DNA of 64,000 bases from Acidobacteriota bacterium (GTDB lineage: Bacteria; Acidobacteriota; Terriglobia; Acidiferrales; UBA7541): assembly GCA_003165465.1 (NCBI GenBank), contig PLUM01000083.1, forward strand, positions 20,065 to 84,064, given 5' to 3'. Position 1 is the first letter of the stretch. Each line of letters opens with the position of its first letter. The position numbers and the translations under genes were made by a program. The notes under the pieces were generated by a model. That model did not search any database and was not told where the DNA came from. It saw only the letters and a program-made list of their open reading frames with translations. Positions 50,082-59,266 of the stretch are shown piece by piece.

Positions 50082-50112
50082 TCGACTGCTCTACCAACTG
50101 AGCTACCTCGGC
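50037..50112 (-). tRNA. tRNA-Thr (anticodon CGU)
   Basis: Acceptor GCCGAGG pairs with CCTCGGC. The D-arm is GCTC-AGTTGGTA-GAGC, the anticodon stem is GTCGA/TCGAC with loop TTCGTAA (anticodon CGT, reading ACG), and the T-arm is CCCGG-TTCAAGT-CCGGG. The discriminator base is T, followed by an encoded CCA. All stems pair fully. It is the target of the integrated element. Confidence 0.97.
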
Positions 50113-50150
50113 CCTGCGAGAATTACTCTAGCATCGCGTGGAAAATACTG

Positions 50151-51149
50151 TCAAACGCCGGCGCTCGAATGCGCGCGGGCGGCCGCCAAGGAAGCGGCGA
50201 TTTGCTTGCCGTGGAAGCGGCCATTTTCGATGAAAATTTCGCTGGTATGATTTCCGCCGATCACCACTCCTGCGACGAACATTCCCGGCACGTTGCTCTC
50301 GTGGGTTTGCGGATTCATCGCGGGCTTGTTGGTTTCGGGATCGAGCGCGATTCCCAGCGAGCTGAGGAATTCGAAGTCCGGATGGTATCCGATCAACGCA
50401 AACACCTGATCGGCGGGCAATGACTGTTCGCCCTCGCGACTCGCAACCACCACGCGGCCCGCTTCGATGCGCTTCACATCTGTTTCAAACATCGCGCGCA
50501 CCTGCCCGGCCTTGATGCGGTTCTCGATGTCCGGCCGAACCCAATACTTGATGTTCGAGCCGAGTTCCGCGCGCCGGTGAATCAGCGTGACATTCGCGCC
50601 GTTGCGGTAGAGATCGAGGGCCGCTTCGGCGGCCGAGTTTTTTCCGCCGATCACGACCACGTTCCGGCGCCAGAACGCGTGAGGCTCCGTGTAGTAGTGC
50701 GAAACGTGCGGCAAGTCCTCTCCCGGAATGTTGAGGCGATTCGGCAGGTCGTAGTAGCCGGTGGCGACCGCGATTTTCCTGGCCGCGAATTGCGCGGGAA
50801 TTCCCTGCCCGTCCCGCGTGTGCACGGTGAATTTTCCATCGGTGCCTTCGACGCGTTCCACGCGATGGCCCAGGCGCAGCTCCAGTTCGTAGTGCTCGGC
50901 GCACTTGCGATAATATTTGAGCGCCTCGCTGCGAGTCGGCTTCTCGGCGGAAATCGTCAGCGGCAGATCGCCGATTTCCAGAAGTTCCGGCGTCGTGAAA
51001 AACACCATGTTGACGGGATAGTGGTAGAGCGAATTGCAGAGGCATCCCTTATCGATCACCAGAGGGTTCATGCCAGCGCGCTTGGCTTCAATGGCGCAGG
51101 CTAGCCCGGTGGGCCCCGCTCCAATGCAAATCAGGTCGTATGTGCTCAT
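50151..51149 (-). CDS. ypdA: YpdA-family FAD/NAD(P) oxidoreductase (bacillithiol disulfide reductase type)
   Basis: 332 residues from the ATG at 51149. FAD motif DLICIGAGPTGLACAIEAKR and NAD(P) motif VVVIGGKNSAAEAALDLYRNG; near the N-terminus DKGCLCNSLYHYPVNMVFFT, which is the YpdA pattern in place of the CxxC active site of thioredoxin reductase. YpdA reduces bacillithiol disulfide in bacteria that make bacillithiol, including some acidobacteria. No bsh genes lie nearby. It is divergent from the peptidase gene at 51297. Confidence 0.85.
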   Translation of the reverse strand: MSTYDLICIGAGPTGLACAIEAKRAGMNPLVIDKGCLCNSLYHYPVNMVFFTTPELLEIGDLPLTISAEKPTRSEALKYYRKCAEHYELELRLGHRVERVEGTDGKFTVHTRDGQGIPAQFAARKIAVATGYYDLPNRLNIPGEDLPHVSHYYTEPHAFWRRNVVVIGGKNSAAEAALDLYRNGANVTLIHRRAELGSNIKYWVRPDIENRIKAGQVRAMFETDVKRIEAGRVVVASREGEQSLPADQVFALIGYHPDFEFLSSLGIALDPETNKPAMNPQTHESNVPGMFVAGVVIGGNHTSEIFIENGRFHGKQIAASLAAARAHSSAGV

Positions 51150-51296
51150 AAAAATAAGTTTGCCCCGTGAGGAACTCTTTTGCAACCGCGCCCCTGCGCC
51201 GCCTTGCGTGGCACCGGCGTCTCAACGGCTCCACACACCGTCTTCGGACGCGGGTTTCGCGCGATTGATTCCGACGGATGGCGCGCGTATCATGTC

Positions 51297-53153
51297 ATGT
51301 TAATGAATACAATTGGAACACCTCGCGCAGCGCGCCTCTTTCCTTCTTTCAAGCGCATCTTGCTTACCGCGCTGCTTGCCACTTTTTTGGGGTCGTTGCT
51401 CGCGCCCGCTGCGTTTGCTGCCGATCCTGAAATTTTTCCGCTCTCGCAAATCCAGCCGGGAATGAAGGGCGAGGCGTACACGATTTTTGCCGGTGACCAG
51501 ATCGAGAAATTCGATCTGGTGGTGATCGGCGTGATGCCGAATTTTCTGGCGCCGAAGGAGTCGATCATCCTCGTGCAGCTCCTCGGCGCAAAAGTCGAGC
51601 ATACGGGCGTCGTCGCCGGCATGAGCGGAAGCCCCGTCTACATTGACGGAAAACTTGCCGGGGCCCTGTCCCTCAAGCTCGGCCAGTTCAACAAGGAGCC
51701 GCTGGCGGGAGTGACGCCAATTGAAAATATTCTGAGCCTGCCGAAGGGCCAGCCCGGCGTGATTCGCGCCGAGGCCGCGCCAGGCGAGGCGCCGCCTTCG
51801 CAACAAATCGCGCAACAACTGGACGCACGATTCGAGATTCCCTCGGACTGGGCCTCGCGCGCGGGCGTTTCCGGCGGAACATTTCTGACGCCGATCGATT
51901 CCCCGCTCGTCTTTTCGGGCTTCAGCGGCGTGGCCATACGGCAATTTCAAAGCGAATTTGCCGCCTACGGCATGGCCGCGACGCAGGGCGGCACGGCCGA
52001 CGCGCGGCCCGATGACGCGGACATTCGCCCCGGAGACATGGTGAGCGCGGTGCTCGTCGAAGGCGATCTGTCGCTGGACGCTTCGTGCACGGTCACAGCC
52101 ATCGTGGACGGGCGCGTGTACGTGTGCGGGCATCCGCTGTTTGGATTCGGCGCCGTTCAGATGCCCATGGCGAGGGCGCGCGTGCTGACCACGCTCAGCT
52201 CCGATCTGGAATCGACCAAAATCGTGAACGTTGGCGGAACCATCGGATCGTTCAGCCAGGATCGCGTGACCGCCGTCGTGGGCAGCCTGGGCGCCGCGCC
52301 AAAATTAATTCCCATCGACATGACCGTGTCGACGCCGGACGGCGACAAGCATTTTTCCTTTCGCATGATGTCGAATCCGAAGCTCACGCCGATTCTCATG
52401 GGCATTTCGGCATTGAACGGCCTGGTCCAGAACAGCGTGTATGGCGAAGGAACCACGCTGCACCTGACGGGCGGAATCGACATCGCCGGCCACTCGAGCG
52501 TGACGCTCGATAACCTTTTCCCGCCCATCGACTCCTTCGTTCCGGACGGCGTGCCGGTCGCGAACGCGGTGCAAAATCTTTTTCAGAGAATTTTCTCCAA
52601 CCAATATGAAACGGCGAACATCGAGCGCGTAACGCTGCGCATGGAGTCCTCGCCGAATCGCCGCCAGATGACGATCGAGGGCGCGTGGCTGGATAAACCC
52701 GAGGCCGAGCCGGGCGACACGGTCACCGTGCGCGTGCAATTGCGCCCCTATCGCGGCTCGCCCGTGATCCGCGATATTCCGATCGCGATTCCGCCGCAAG
52801 CGGTGCGCGGCACGTCCATGCAGATTCTGGCCAGCGATTCGAGCACATTGAACCGTATGAGCGTGGTCTCCGGATCGCAGGCGCGCCTGGACAGCCTGGA
52901 ACAGCTCATCGCGGTTTTGAATCGCGAGCGAAGAAACAACCGGTTGTACGTGACGCTGCTCGGATCTTCGCCGACGCTGGTGGTGCAGGACAAGGTGATG
53001 CCGAACGTGCCCGCCTCTCAGATCAATCTGCTCGATCAGCGCGGCGGTCCGGCAAGTTCTCTGGTGGTTCGGGAATCGGCTGCGGGAGAATGGTCGCTGC
53101 CGCTCGATCAGATCATTCAGGGATCCACATCCATAACGATTCAAATCAAGTAA
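51297..53153 (+). CDS. Exported SpoIVB/S55-family peptidase-like protein
   Basis: About 618 residues; the ATGs at 51297 and 51303 are both possible starts. Signal peptide to about residue 42. The S55 core has PGMKGEAYTIFAGDQIEKFD and the serine motif VVAGMSGSPVYIDGKLAGAL, with a His/Asp-bearing region (VYVCGHPLFGFGAV) further on. The C-terminal ~250 residues are beta-rich without a named domain. In spore formers SpoIVB signals across the forespore membrane; here, in a diderm with no spore genes visible, another envelope-proteolysis role is implied. It is followed after 41 bp by the beta-propeller gene. Confidence 0.8.
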   Translation: MLMNTIGTPRAARLFPSFKRILLTALLATFLGSLLAPAAFAADPEIFPLSQIQPGMKGEAYTIFAGDQIEKFDLVVIGVMPNFLAPKESIILVQLLGAKVEHTGVVAGMSGSPVYIDGKLAGALSLKLGQFNKEPLAGVTPIENILSLPKGQPGVIRAEAAPGEAPPSQQIAQQLDARFEIPSDWASRAGVSGGTFLTPIDSPLVFSGFSGVAIRQFQSEFAAYGMAATQGGTADARPDDADIRPGDMVSAVLVEGDLSLDASCTVTAIVDGRVYVCGHPLFGFGAVQMPMARARVLTTLSSDLESTKIVNVGGTIGSFSQDRVTAVVGSLGAAPKLIPIDMTVSTPDGDKHFSFRMMSNPKLTPILMGISALNGLVQNSVYGEGTTLHLTGGIDIAGHSSVTLDNLFPPIDSFVPDGVPVANAVQNLFQRIFSNQYETANIERVTLRMESSPNRRQMTIEGAWLDKPEAEPGDTVTVRVQLRPYRGSPVIRDIPIAIPPQAVRGTSMQILASDSSTLNRMSVVSGSQARLDSLEQLIAVLNRERRNNRLYVTLLGSSPTLVVQDKVMPNVPASQINLLDQRGGPASSLVVRESAAGEWSLPLDQIIQGSTSITIQIK

Positions 53154-53194
53154 GCGGCGGGCTGGCGTGCGTTGCCGGCAGCTTGAGGAGTCTT

Positions 53195-55543
53195 ATGCGC
53201 AATCCATTTTCAAATGCACTGTTCAGCACATGTAAAGTGAGCGGCCGAACCATCGCCGCGCGCGCAATGCTCTTTTTTGCGGGGGCCGCGCTGGCCGTTG
53301 CCGCGCCGGCGCTGGCCGAACACACGCGCTGGTGGAGGCAAAGCACGTTCGAGGAGTTTGACAAAGGGACGGCGAAGGGCGTGGCGCTGCGCAGCGACGG
53401 CAAACTATTTCTCGCGCCGCGATTCGCCGAATTCGCGGACGCAAGCCTCGCCTATCTCCTCCAGATTCGCGCCGACTCCAAGGGAAATCTGTACGCGGCG
53501 GGCGGCTCGAACGCGAAAGTGTTGCGCATCGACCCCAGCGGCAAGACGACCAGCGTATTCGAATCCACGGAACTCGCCGCCCAGGCGCTCGCCCTCGACG
53601 CGTCCGGAAATGTATTCGTTGGCACGTCGCCCGACGGAAAAGTCTACAAGGTGACGACTGATGGAAAATCCTCCGTCTTCTTCGATCCGAAGACCAAATA
53701 CATTTGGGATTTGGTCGTGGACAAGGACGGAACCGTCTACGTCGCGACGGGCGACACGGGCAAGATTTTCTCCGTCGCGCCCGATGGCAAGGGGCAGGTT
53801 TTTTATTCCAGCGAAGAAACGCACATTCGCACGCTGGCGCTCGACGCGCATGGCAACGTCCTAGCGGGCACGGAGCCGAGCGGGCGCGTTTTGCGCATTC
53901 CCAAGGCCGCGAGCAATCGCCGCGCGTTTGTCCTCTACGAAACATCGCGAAAAGAAATCACTTCGCTGCTGCTGGCCGCGAACGGCGACCTGTACGTCGC
54001 CGCAGTGGGCGAGAAAACTCCGCCACCTCCAGGCCAGCCGCGTCCTCAGCCCGCGGACGCAGGCCCGACTGCCAATTTTGTAATTACGCTAGGCCCTGCG
54101 GGAAACAACACTGGAGCCACGCCGCAAACGCAGCCCGCGCCCTTTACGCCGCTCTTCACCGTGAATTCGAGTTCCGTCTACCGACTCGCCCCGGACGGTT
54201 CTCCCGAGGAGCTGTGGAGCGCGCGGGACAATGTTGTGTACTCGATGGGTCTTCTCCCTGATGGAAAATTGCTGCTCGGAACGGGAAATCAGGGCGCGGT
54301 TTTGGAACTGGAAGGCAACCGTATCTTCTCGAAGCTCGCAAAGGCGACGTCGGGCCAGGTGACCTCGATCGCTGCGGGGCCCGGCGGAAAACTTTTCCTG
54401 GCCGCGGCCAATCCCGGAAAAGTTTTCGCGATGGGCCCGGACAAGGAATCGGAAGGAACCTACGAATCGCAACCGTTTGACGGTCATATTTTTTCGCGCT
54501 GGGGCCGCGCCACGTGGTGGGGCGAAAATATCACTTCGTCCAGCGCTTCCGGCGAGGGACGAATCGCGATCTACGCCCGCTCGGGCAATACGTCCAATCC
54601 AGACTCCAATTGGAGCGACTGGTCGGGCCCGTACGCAAACCCATCCGGCGATAAACTCGGCTGCCCCGCCGCTCGTTTTGTGCAGTGGAAGGCCGTCCTG
54701 CGCGGCGGCCAGGCTCCCGCGATCGATTGGTTCAGCATCGCGTACCTGCCCAAAAATATGCCGCCGGAAGTGACCGCCATCGCGTTGCAGGATCCCGGCG
54801 TGCGCGTTCAGGGGATGTCCGTAACCATGGGGGGTGGCACGCAGTCTCTCGCGCAGCTTCGCATGCCTCAGCCGCCGGCGTCCTCATCTTCTCCCAATAG
54901 CGCATTCAGCATTGCGGGGATTTCGAATCAAGTGCCGTCGTCCGGCTCGGCGCATTTCGATCCTGTCCCGCAGAGTTCCACGCAAAAAGGCTACCAGTCC
55001 GTTCTGTGGACGGCGGACGATGCCAATGACGATCAGTTGGAATTCGCCATTTATTTTCGCGGAGAAAACGAAACCGCCTGGAAGCCGCTCAAGGACAAGC
55101 TGGACACACGGTTTTATTCCTGGGACACAACCTCAATGCCGGACGGGGCCTACTACCTGAAGATTGTCGCGAGCGATGCTCCGTCCAATCCCGCGGGCGA
55201 AGGGTTGTCTTCGGAGCGCGTGTCGGAGCGTTTCATCGTGGATAACACGCCGCCCGCGATCGCTCAACTCACCGCCGAGCCATCCGGCGCCGGAGTGCGC
55301 GTCAGATTCCAAGCCGGCGCGCCGGCAAGCTTTATCGCGCGAGCGCAGTACAGCCTGGACGCGGGAGATTGGACGCTGGTCTTTCCCGAGGGCGGACTGA
55401 GCGACGCGGCACGCGAAACATACGATTTTCCGTTGCAGAAACTTTCGCCGGGCGAGCACACGATTACCGTGCGCGTCTACGACCAGTTTGAAAATGTCTC
55501 GAGCGCCAAGGTGACCGTACGGATTCCCGCCAGCGGAAATTGA
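53195..55543 (+). CDS. Exported beta-propeller protein with C-terminal Ig-like domain
   Basis: 782 residues from the ATG at 53195 (GAGGAG upstream). A signal peptide (MLFFAGAALAVAAPALA region) is followed by NHL/SMP-30-like propeller blades: GNLYAAGGSNAKVLRIDPSG, GNVFVGTSPDGKVYKVTTDG, GTVYVATGDTGKIFSVAPDG, GNVLAGTEPSGRVLRIPKAA, then further blades around a Pro-rich insert. The C-terminal ~250 residues contain Ig/fibronectin-like strands (WDTTSMPDGAYYLKIVASDA). Function unknown; a periplasmic or surface scaffold or sensor is likely. Cotranscription with the S55 peptidase gene suggests they work together. Confidence 0.8.
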   Translation: MRNPFSNALFSTCKVSGRTIAARAMLFFAGAALAVAAPALAEHTRWWRQSTFEEFDKGTAKGVALRSDGKLFLAPRFAEFADASLAYLLQIRADSKGNLYAAGGSNAKVLRIDPSGKTTSVFESTELAAQALALDASGNVFVGTSPDGKVYKVTTDGKSSVFFDPKTKYIWDLVVDKDGTVYVATGDTGKIFSVAPDGKGQVFYSSEETHIRTLALDAHGNVLAGTEPSGRVLRIPKAASNRRAFVLYETSRKEITSLLLAANGDLYVAAVGEKTPPPPGQPRPQPADAGPTANFVITLGPAGNNTGATPQTQPAPFTPLFTVNSSSVYRLAPDGSPEELWSARDNVVYSMGLLPDGKLLLGTGNQGAVLELEGNRIFSKLAKATSGQVTSIAAGPGGKLFLAAANPGKVFAMGPDKESEGTYESQPFDGHIFSRWGRATWWGENITSSSASGEGRIAIYARSGNTSNPDSNWSDWSGPYANPSGDKLGCPAARFVQWKAVLRGGQAPAIDWFSIAYLPKNMPPEVTAIALQDPGVRVQGMSVTMGGGTQSLAQLRMPQPPASSSSPNSAFSIAGISNQVPSSGSAHFDPVPQSSTQKGYQSVLWTADDANDDQLEFAIYFRGENETAWKPLKDKLDTRFYSWDTTSMPDGAYYLKIVASDAPSNPAGEGLSSERVSERFIVDNTPPAIAQLTAEPSGAGVRVRFQAGAPASFIARAQYSLDAGDWTLVFPEGGLSDAARETYDFPLQKLSPGEHTITVRVYDQFENVSSAKVTVRIPASGN

Positions 55544-55627
55544 ACCACGCAAAATCAGCAGTGGCGCAGGCTTCACAGGCTGCGCCGCAACGCAGGGCGC
55601 AAGCCCGCACGGTCGAAACGCCGCAGG

Positions 55628-55963
55628 CTAAATCTCGCGCCCCTGCTTTGCCTCGTAGCGCTCGATGCGCAGACCAACTCCCATCCTGCCTTCGGGCGAA
55701 GAGCCTGGCCGCACGTGGACCACGCGCGCCACGCACGTCACATCGGTCGTTAATTTCGCGGCAATTTCCCGCGGCATGTGAAGCGAAACTTCCACGGGTG
55801 TGCCGATCTTTAGCGGAACATCGGTCGATAAAAACATTCCTCGCTGAGAAATATTTTCAGACTCCCCCGTCTGCTCCGCCGCGCCAGGAGGCTCGAGAAC
55901 GCGGAACCGCAGGGGCACGTGGATATTCACGCGCGGATCTGTGCGCCGGTCGCTGGAACTCAT
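55628..55963 (-). CDS. PilZ-domain protein
   Basis: 111 residues, a stand-alone PilZ domain. The N-terminal RRTDPR supplies the RxxxR motif; further on NISQRGMFLSTD matches (D/N)xSxxG, and the end GRMGVGLRIER fits the last strand. Both cyclic-di-GMP-contacting motifs are present, so binding is plausible. Its target is unknown. The family commonly modulates motility, secretion or envelope functions. Convergent with the propeller gene. Confidence 0.85.
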   Translation of the reverse strand: MSSSDRRTDPRVNIHVPLRFRVLEPPGAAEQTGESENISQRGMFLSTDVPLKIGTPVEVSLHMPREIAAKLTTDVTCVARVVHVRPGSSPEGRMGVGLRIERYEAKQGREI

Positions 55964-56117
55964 AATTTCCTCCCCGCTCGCACTTTGGCGTGCGCGCGAC
56001 TATCCACTAGGAAAGGGTGAACTCAATTCTAGCGCGCGTCGAGCCCGAAGCAAGTGCCATGCGCATTTTTTCCGGCATATGACTCACGCCGGGGCGACTT
56101 GTGCCATAATGCGCCGT

Positions 56118-56182
56118 TGTTGTGTCATATTGTTGTGTCATATTGTTGAGTCAGGTTGTTGTGTCATGTTGTTACATCATTT
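56118..56182. repeat. 13-bp tandem repeat x5 upstream of the dehydratase gene
   Basis: Five head-to-tail units: two identical TTGTTGTGTCATA copies, then TTGTTGAGTCAGG, TTGTTGTGTCATG and TTGTTACATCATT. It ends 30 bp before the dehydratase start. TGTCA cores on repeated turns could bind a regulator. Confidence 0.85.
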
Positions 56183-56211
56183 TGCCGGGACTTTTTGTGG
56201 AGAGATTCCCG

Positions 56212-57183
56212 TTGAGCGCATCCGACAATCCATCCTTCACGGGCCCAAACCTCCAGGCGATCCAGGAGGCGCGGCGCCGCATCGCTCCCCACATCGAGCA
56301 AACGCAGGTGATGATTTCCTACCCGCTCGATGAGCTGGCCGGCGCGCTGCTGTTTTTCAAGTGCGAAAATTTGCAACTTTCCGGATCGTTCAAAATTCGC
56401 GGCGCGACCAACGCGGTTTTTTCCTTGAGCGAAGCGGAGGCGGCGCGCGGCGTGGTGACGCACTCCTCGGGCAATCACGGCGCGGCACTGGCGCTGGCGG
56501 CGCAGATGCGCGGCATACGCGCCTGGGTCGTGATGCCCCGCAACGCGCCAAAAGTAAAAATCCGCGCGGTGGAGGCCTACGGGGCGGAGATTACGTTTTG
56601 CGAGCCGACGCAGGCGGCGCGCGAGGCTGCCGCCGCCGAACTGCTGCGCGCAACGGGCGGCACGCTCGTGCATCCGTACGATGACGACCGCGTGATCGCC
56701 GGACAAGGCACGGCGGCGCTCGAATTCCTCGAGGAAATTCCCGACCTGGATGTGATTTGCGCGCCCGTTTCCGGAGGAGGATTGCTTTCGGGCACGGCCA
56801 TCGCGGCGAAGTCCCTGCGCCCGGAAATCGTGGTGATCGGCTGCGAACCGGCCAACGCCGACGACGCCGCGCGTTCGCTCGCCTCCGGCCAAATCGAGCC
56901 GGGCTCGCCGAAATTCACGATTGCCGATGGACTGAGGGCGACGCTCGCGCCGCGCACGTTCGCGATTCTGCGCGAGCGCGTCGACCGCATCCTGCTCGCC
57001 ACCGAAGACGAGATCGTCCACTCGATGCGCCTCATCACCGAGCATCTGCGCATCACGGTCGAGCCGTCGGGCGCCGTCGCGGCCGCGCCCGCCCTCCACC
57101 GCCAGATCGACGGCGAAGACCTGCGCATCGGAATTATTCTCTCCGGCGGCAATCTCGATCCGGACGCCGTGCCCGAGCGATAG
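56212..57183 (+). CDS. PLP-dependent threonine/serine dehydratase or racemase
   Basis: About 323 residues from a TTG at 56212 (GGAGAG seven bases upstream); a GTG at 56197 is an alternative, and earlier frames run into the tandem repeat. The fold-type II PLP lysine is in SGSFKIRGATNAVFSL. Also visible are HSSGNHGAALALAA, a substrate/cofactor pocket, and the glycine-rich phosphate loop PVSGGGLLSGTA. The C-terminal end EPSGAVAAAPALH contains the usual Ser. No regulatory ACT domain, so it is the catabolic or serine-racemase-like short form. The sequence alone does not tell dehydratase from racemase. Confidence 0.85.
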   Translation: MSASDNPSFTGPNLQAIQEARRRIAPHIEQTQVMISYPLDELAGALLFFKCENLQLSGSFKIRGATNAVFSLSEAEAARGVVTHSSGNHGAALALAAQMRGIRAWVVMPRNAPKVKIRAVEAYGAEITFCEPTQAAREAAAAELLRATGGTLVHPYDDDRVIAGQGTAALEFLEEIPDLDVICAPVSGGGLLSGTAIAAKSLRPEIVVIGCEPANADDAARSLASGQIEPGSPKFTIADGLRATLAPRTFAILRERVDRILLATEDEIVHSMRLITEHLRITVEPSGAVAAAPALHRQIDGEDLRIGIILSGGNLDPDAVPER

Positions 57184-57220
57184 CGGAACTACAAATGAAG
57201 AATGAATTGAATTGCGTTTC

Positions 57221-57387
57221 GTGGCACGGGCTTTACAGGCTGAGGAGAAAATCCCTATTGTTGCCATTCCGAGCGAAGCGAGGAATCTCTCTTCTTCAGG
57301 CTCAGGAAGAGAAAGAGAGATTCCTCGCTTCGCTCGGATTGACAAAAGGGTAGAGCGTTTTTTTCGCCGCCTGTAAAGCCCGCGCCA
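57221..57387. terminator. Long nested inverted repeat between convergent genes
   Basis: Outer arms GTGGCACGGGCTTTACAGGC and GCCTGTAAAGCCCGCGCCA (about 167 bp overall). Nested inside are ATTCCGAGCGAAGCGAGGAA and TTCCTCGCTTCGCTCGGA. It fills the space between the dehydratase stop and the acyl-CoA synthetase stop, with a T-run (GCGTTTTTTTC) near the right arm, so it could end transcripts from both sides. Confidence 0.5.
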
Positions 57388-57400
57388 TTACGCCTCTCGC

Positions 57401-59197
57401 CTACGAAACCGGCGGCCTCTCCGCATACAGCGCTTCTATTGTTTGCGCGTAGCGCTCGGCAATCACGCGGCGTTTGAGCTTCAGCGTGTGGGTCAACTGC
57501 CCGCCATCGAACGTGAAATCGTGATCGAGCAGCGCGAATGTTTTGATCGTCTCGTACTGCGCGAGCTTCGCGTTTACTTTCGCGACTTCCCCGCCGATCA
57601 GTTCATGGACCCACGGATCGGCGGCAAGCTGTTCGTGCGACGCAAACGTCCGGCGTTCGGCGCGCGCGGCGGCCTCGACATTCGCGAAATTCGGCACGAT
57701 CAAGGCCGCGATGAATTTACGTGCGTCCCCAACCAGCACGGCGTTCAGAATCAGCGGATTCACTTTCAGCATATTTTCAATTGGCTGCGGCGCGACAAAT
57801 TTTCCCGCCGCAGTCTTGAACAAATCCTTCTTCCGGTCGGTGATCGAGAGGTAGCCGTCTTCGTCCACATGTCCGATGTCGCCCGTCGCGAGCCAGCCGT
57901 CCGCGGAAAGCACGGCGCTCGTATCCTCGGGCTTCTGGTAATAGCCTTTCATCACGCACGGCCCGTGCACGAAAATTTCTCCATCCGCCGCGATGCGCAC
58001 GCTTACATCCAGAATCGGCCGCCCCACTGTACCCACTTTGTTTGCGCCCGGACAATTCGCGCTCACGACAGGCGACGTCTCGGTCAAGCCATATCCCTGG
58101 TAAACGGGGATCCCCACGGCCCAGAACAATTCAGCGAGTTCGCGCGCGAGCGGCCCGCCGCCGGAGATGAATCCGCGGAAACGGCCGCCGGTTCCCGCGC
58201 GGATTTTTGAATAGACAATGCGGTCCGCGATCTTCCAGCAAAAACCCAGCCAGGAGGAAGCCCCCTCTCCATAGGCCCGCCAGCGCACCGAATTCCGCGC
58301 CACGCGCATCGACCAATCGAAAATCCCGCGCTTCAATCCCGCCGATTCGTGTCCCTTCTGCATGATATTGGCGTAGAGCTTTTCGAAAACGCGCGGAACC
58401 GCGGCAGCCAGCGTAGGGTGAACTTCCACCAGCGCTTGCGGCAAATCTTCCATACGCTCGACATAGGACACGCAAACGCCATGGAACAGGTAGGCATAGG
58501 CGATCACGCGTTCGTACACGTGCGAAAGCGGCAGAAAACTTACGGCCGTGTCGGCGGGATTCATGTGATAGGCCGCGACGGACGTTTCCTCGTTCGAACT
58601 GAGATTGTTGTGCGTGAGCATCACGCCCTTGGGCTCGCCCGTTGTGCCCGAGGTGTAGATGATCGTGGCGATCTGGTCGGGCGTCACGCGCGCGGCTCGC
58701 TGGCGGTACTCGGCCATCGCCGTGTCCGCGGTCGCGGCCGTCAGCGTTTCGTAGCGGAGAACGTCGTGGTCGATATCCGCGGGGGCGCCGGCGCAAATGA
58801 TGTGCTTCACCGAAGCGAGCCGCGCGCGGCACTCCAGCAAACGCCGCGCCTGCATCTCTCCCGCAACAAACACGACCTCGGCGCCGGAATGATTCAGGAT
58901 GTACACAATCCGGTCGGGAGATTCGTTGAAATAAACGGGCACATCGACCGCGCCAAGCCCGAGGATGGCAAAATCCGCGATGTGCCATTCCGGCCGGTTG
59001 GGCGAAAACAGGCCGACGCGATCGCCCGGCTTGACTCCGAGCTGCTCCAACGCTCTGGAAAGCCCGGCAACGCGCCGCATAAATTCCGCCGAGGACATCG
59101 GCTCCCAGCGGCCGTTGACACGCAAGGACAATGCGCGATCGTTCGGCAGCCGGTCCACCGCGTTCAGAAATTTTTCCGTGAGTGTCGCGTAGGCCAT
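57401..59197 (-). CDS. Long-chain acyl-CoA synthetase (AMP-forming)
   Basis: 598 residues. Adenylate-forming enzyme: P-loop motif IIYTSGTTGEPKGVMLTH (about 195-212), the A4/A5-type segment VYQGYGLTETSPVVSAN, and the hinge region GWLATGDIGHVDEDGYLSIT with DRKKDLFKTAAGKFVAPQ containing the late catalytic lysine region. The layout and length match bacterial/plant long-chain acyl-CoA synthetases of the FadD15 kind. It activates fatty acids with ATP and CoA, in the cytoplasm or at the membrane. Single gene, convergent with the dehydratase gene. Confidence 0.92.
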   Translation of the reverse strand: MAYATLTEKFLNAVDRLPNDRALSLRVNGRWEPMSSAEFMRRVAGLSRALEQLGVKPGDRVGLFSPNRPEWHIADFAILGLGAVDVPVYFNESPDRIVYILNHSGAEVVFVAGEMQARRLLECRARLASVKHIICAGAPADIDHDVLRYETLTAATADTAMAEYRQRAARVTPDQIATIIYTSGTTGEPKGVMLTHNNLSSNEETSVAAYHMNPADTAVSFLPLSHVYERVIAYAYLFHGVCVSYVERMEDLPQALVEVHPTLAAAVPRVFEKLYANIMQKGHESAGLKRGIFDWSMRVARNSVRWRAYGEGASSWLGFCWKIADRIVYSKIRAGTGGRFRGFISGGGPLARELAELFWAVGIPVYQGYGLTETSPVVSANCPGANKVGTVGRPILDVSVRIAADGEIFVHGPCVMKGYYQKPEDTSAVLSADGWLATGDIGHVDEDGYLSITDRKKDLFKTAAGKFVAPQPIENMLKVNPLILNAVLVGDARKFIAALIVPNFANVEAAARAERRTFASHEQLAADPWVHELIGGEVAKVNAKLAQYETIKTFALLDHDFTFDGGQLTHTLKLKRRVIAERYAQTIEALYAERPPVS

Positions 59198-59266
59198 GGC
59201 GAATCAAAACAGTACCGCACGATTCCACATACGCGCAATCGAAGTTCGCCGTGGGATTTTTTTTAA

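Noticed and set aside
55556-55622. Another family A copy after the propeller gene
   Set aside because: There are fragments of the arm (GTGGCGCAGGCTTCACAGGCTG), but the second arm is too diverged to call a complete palindrome.
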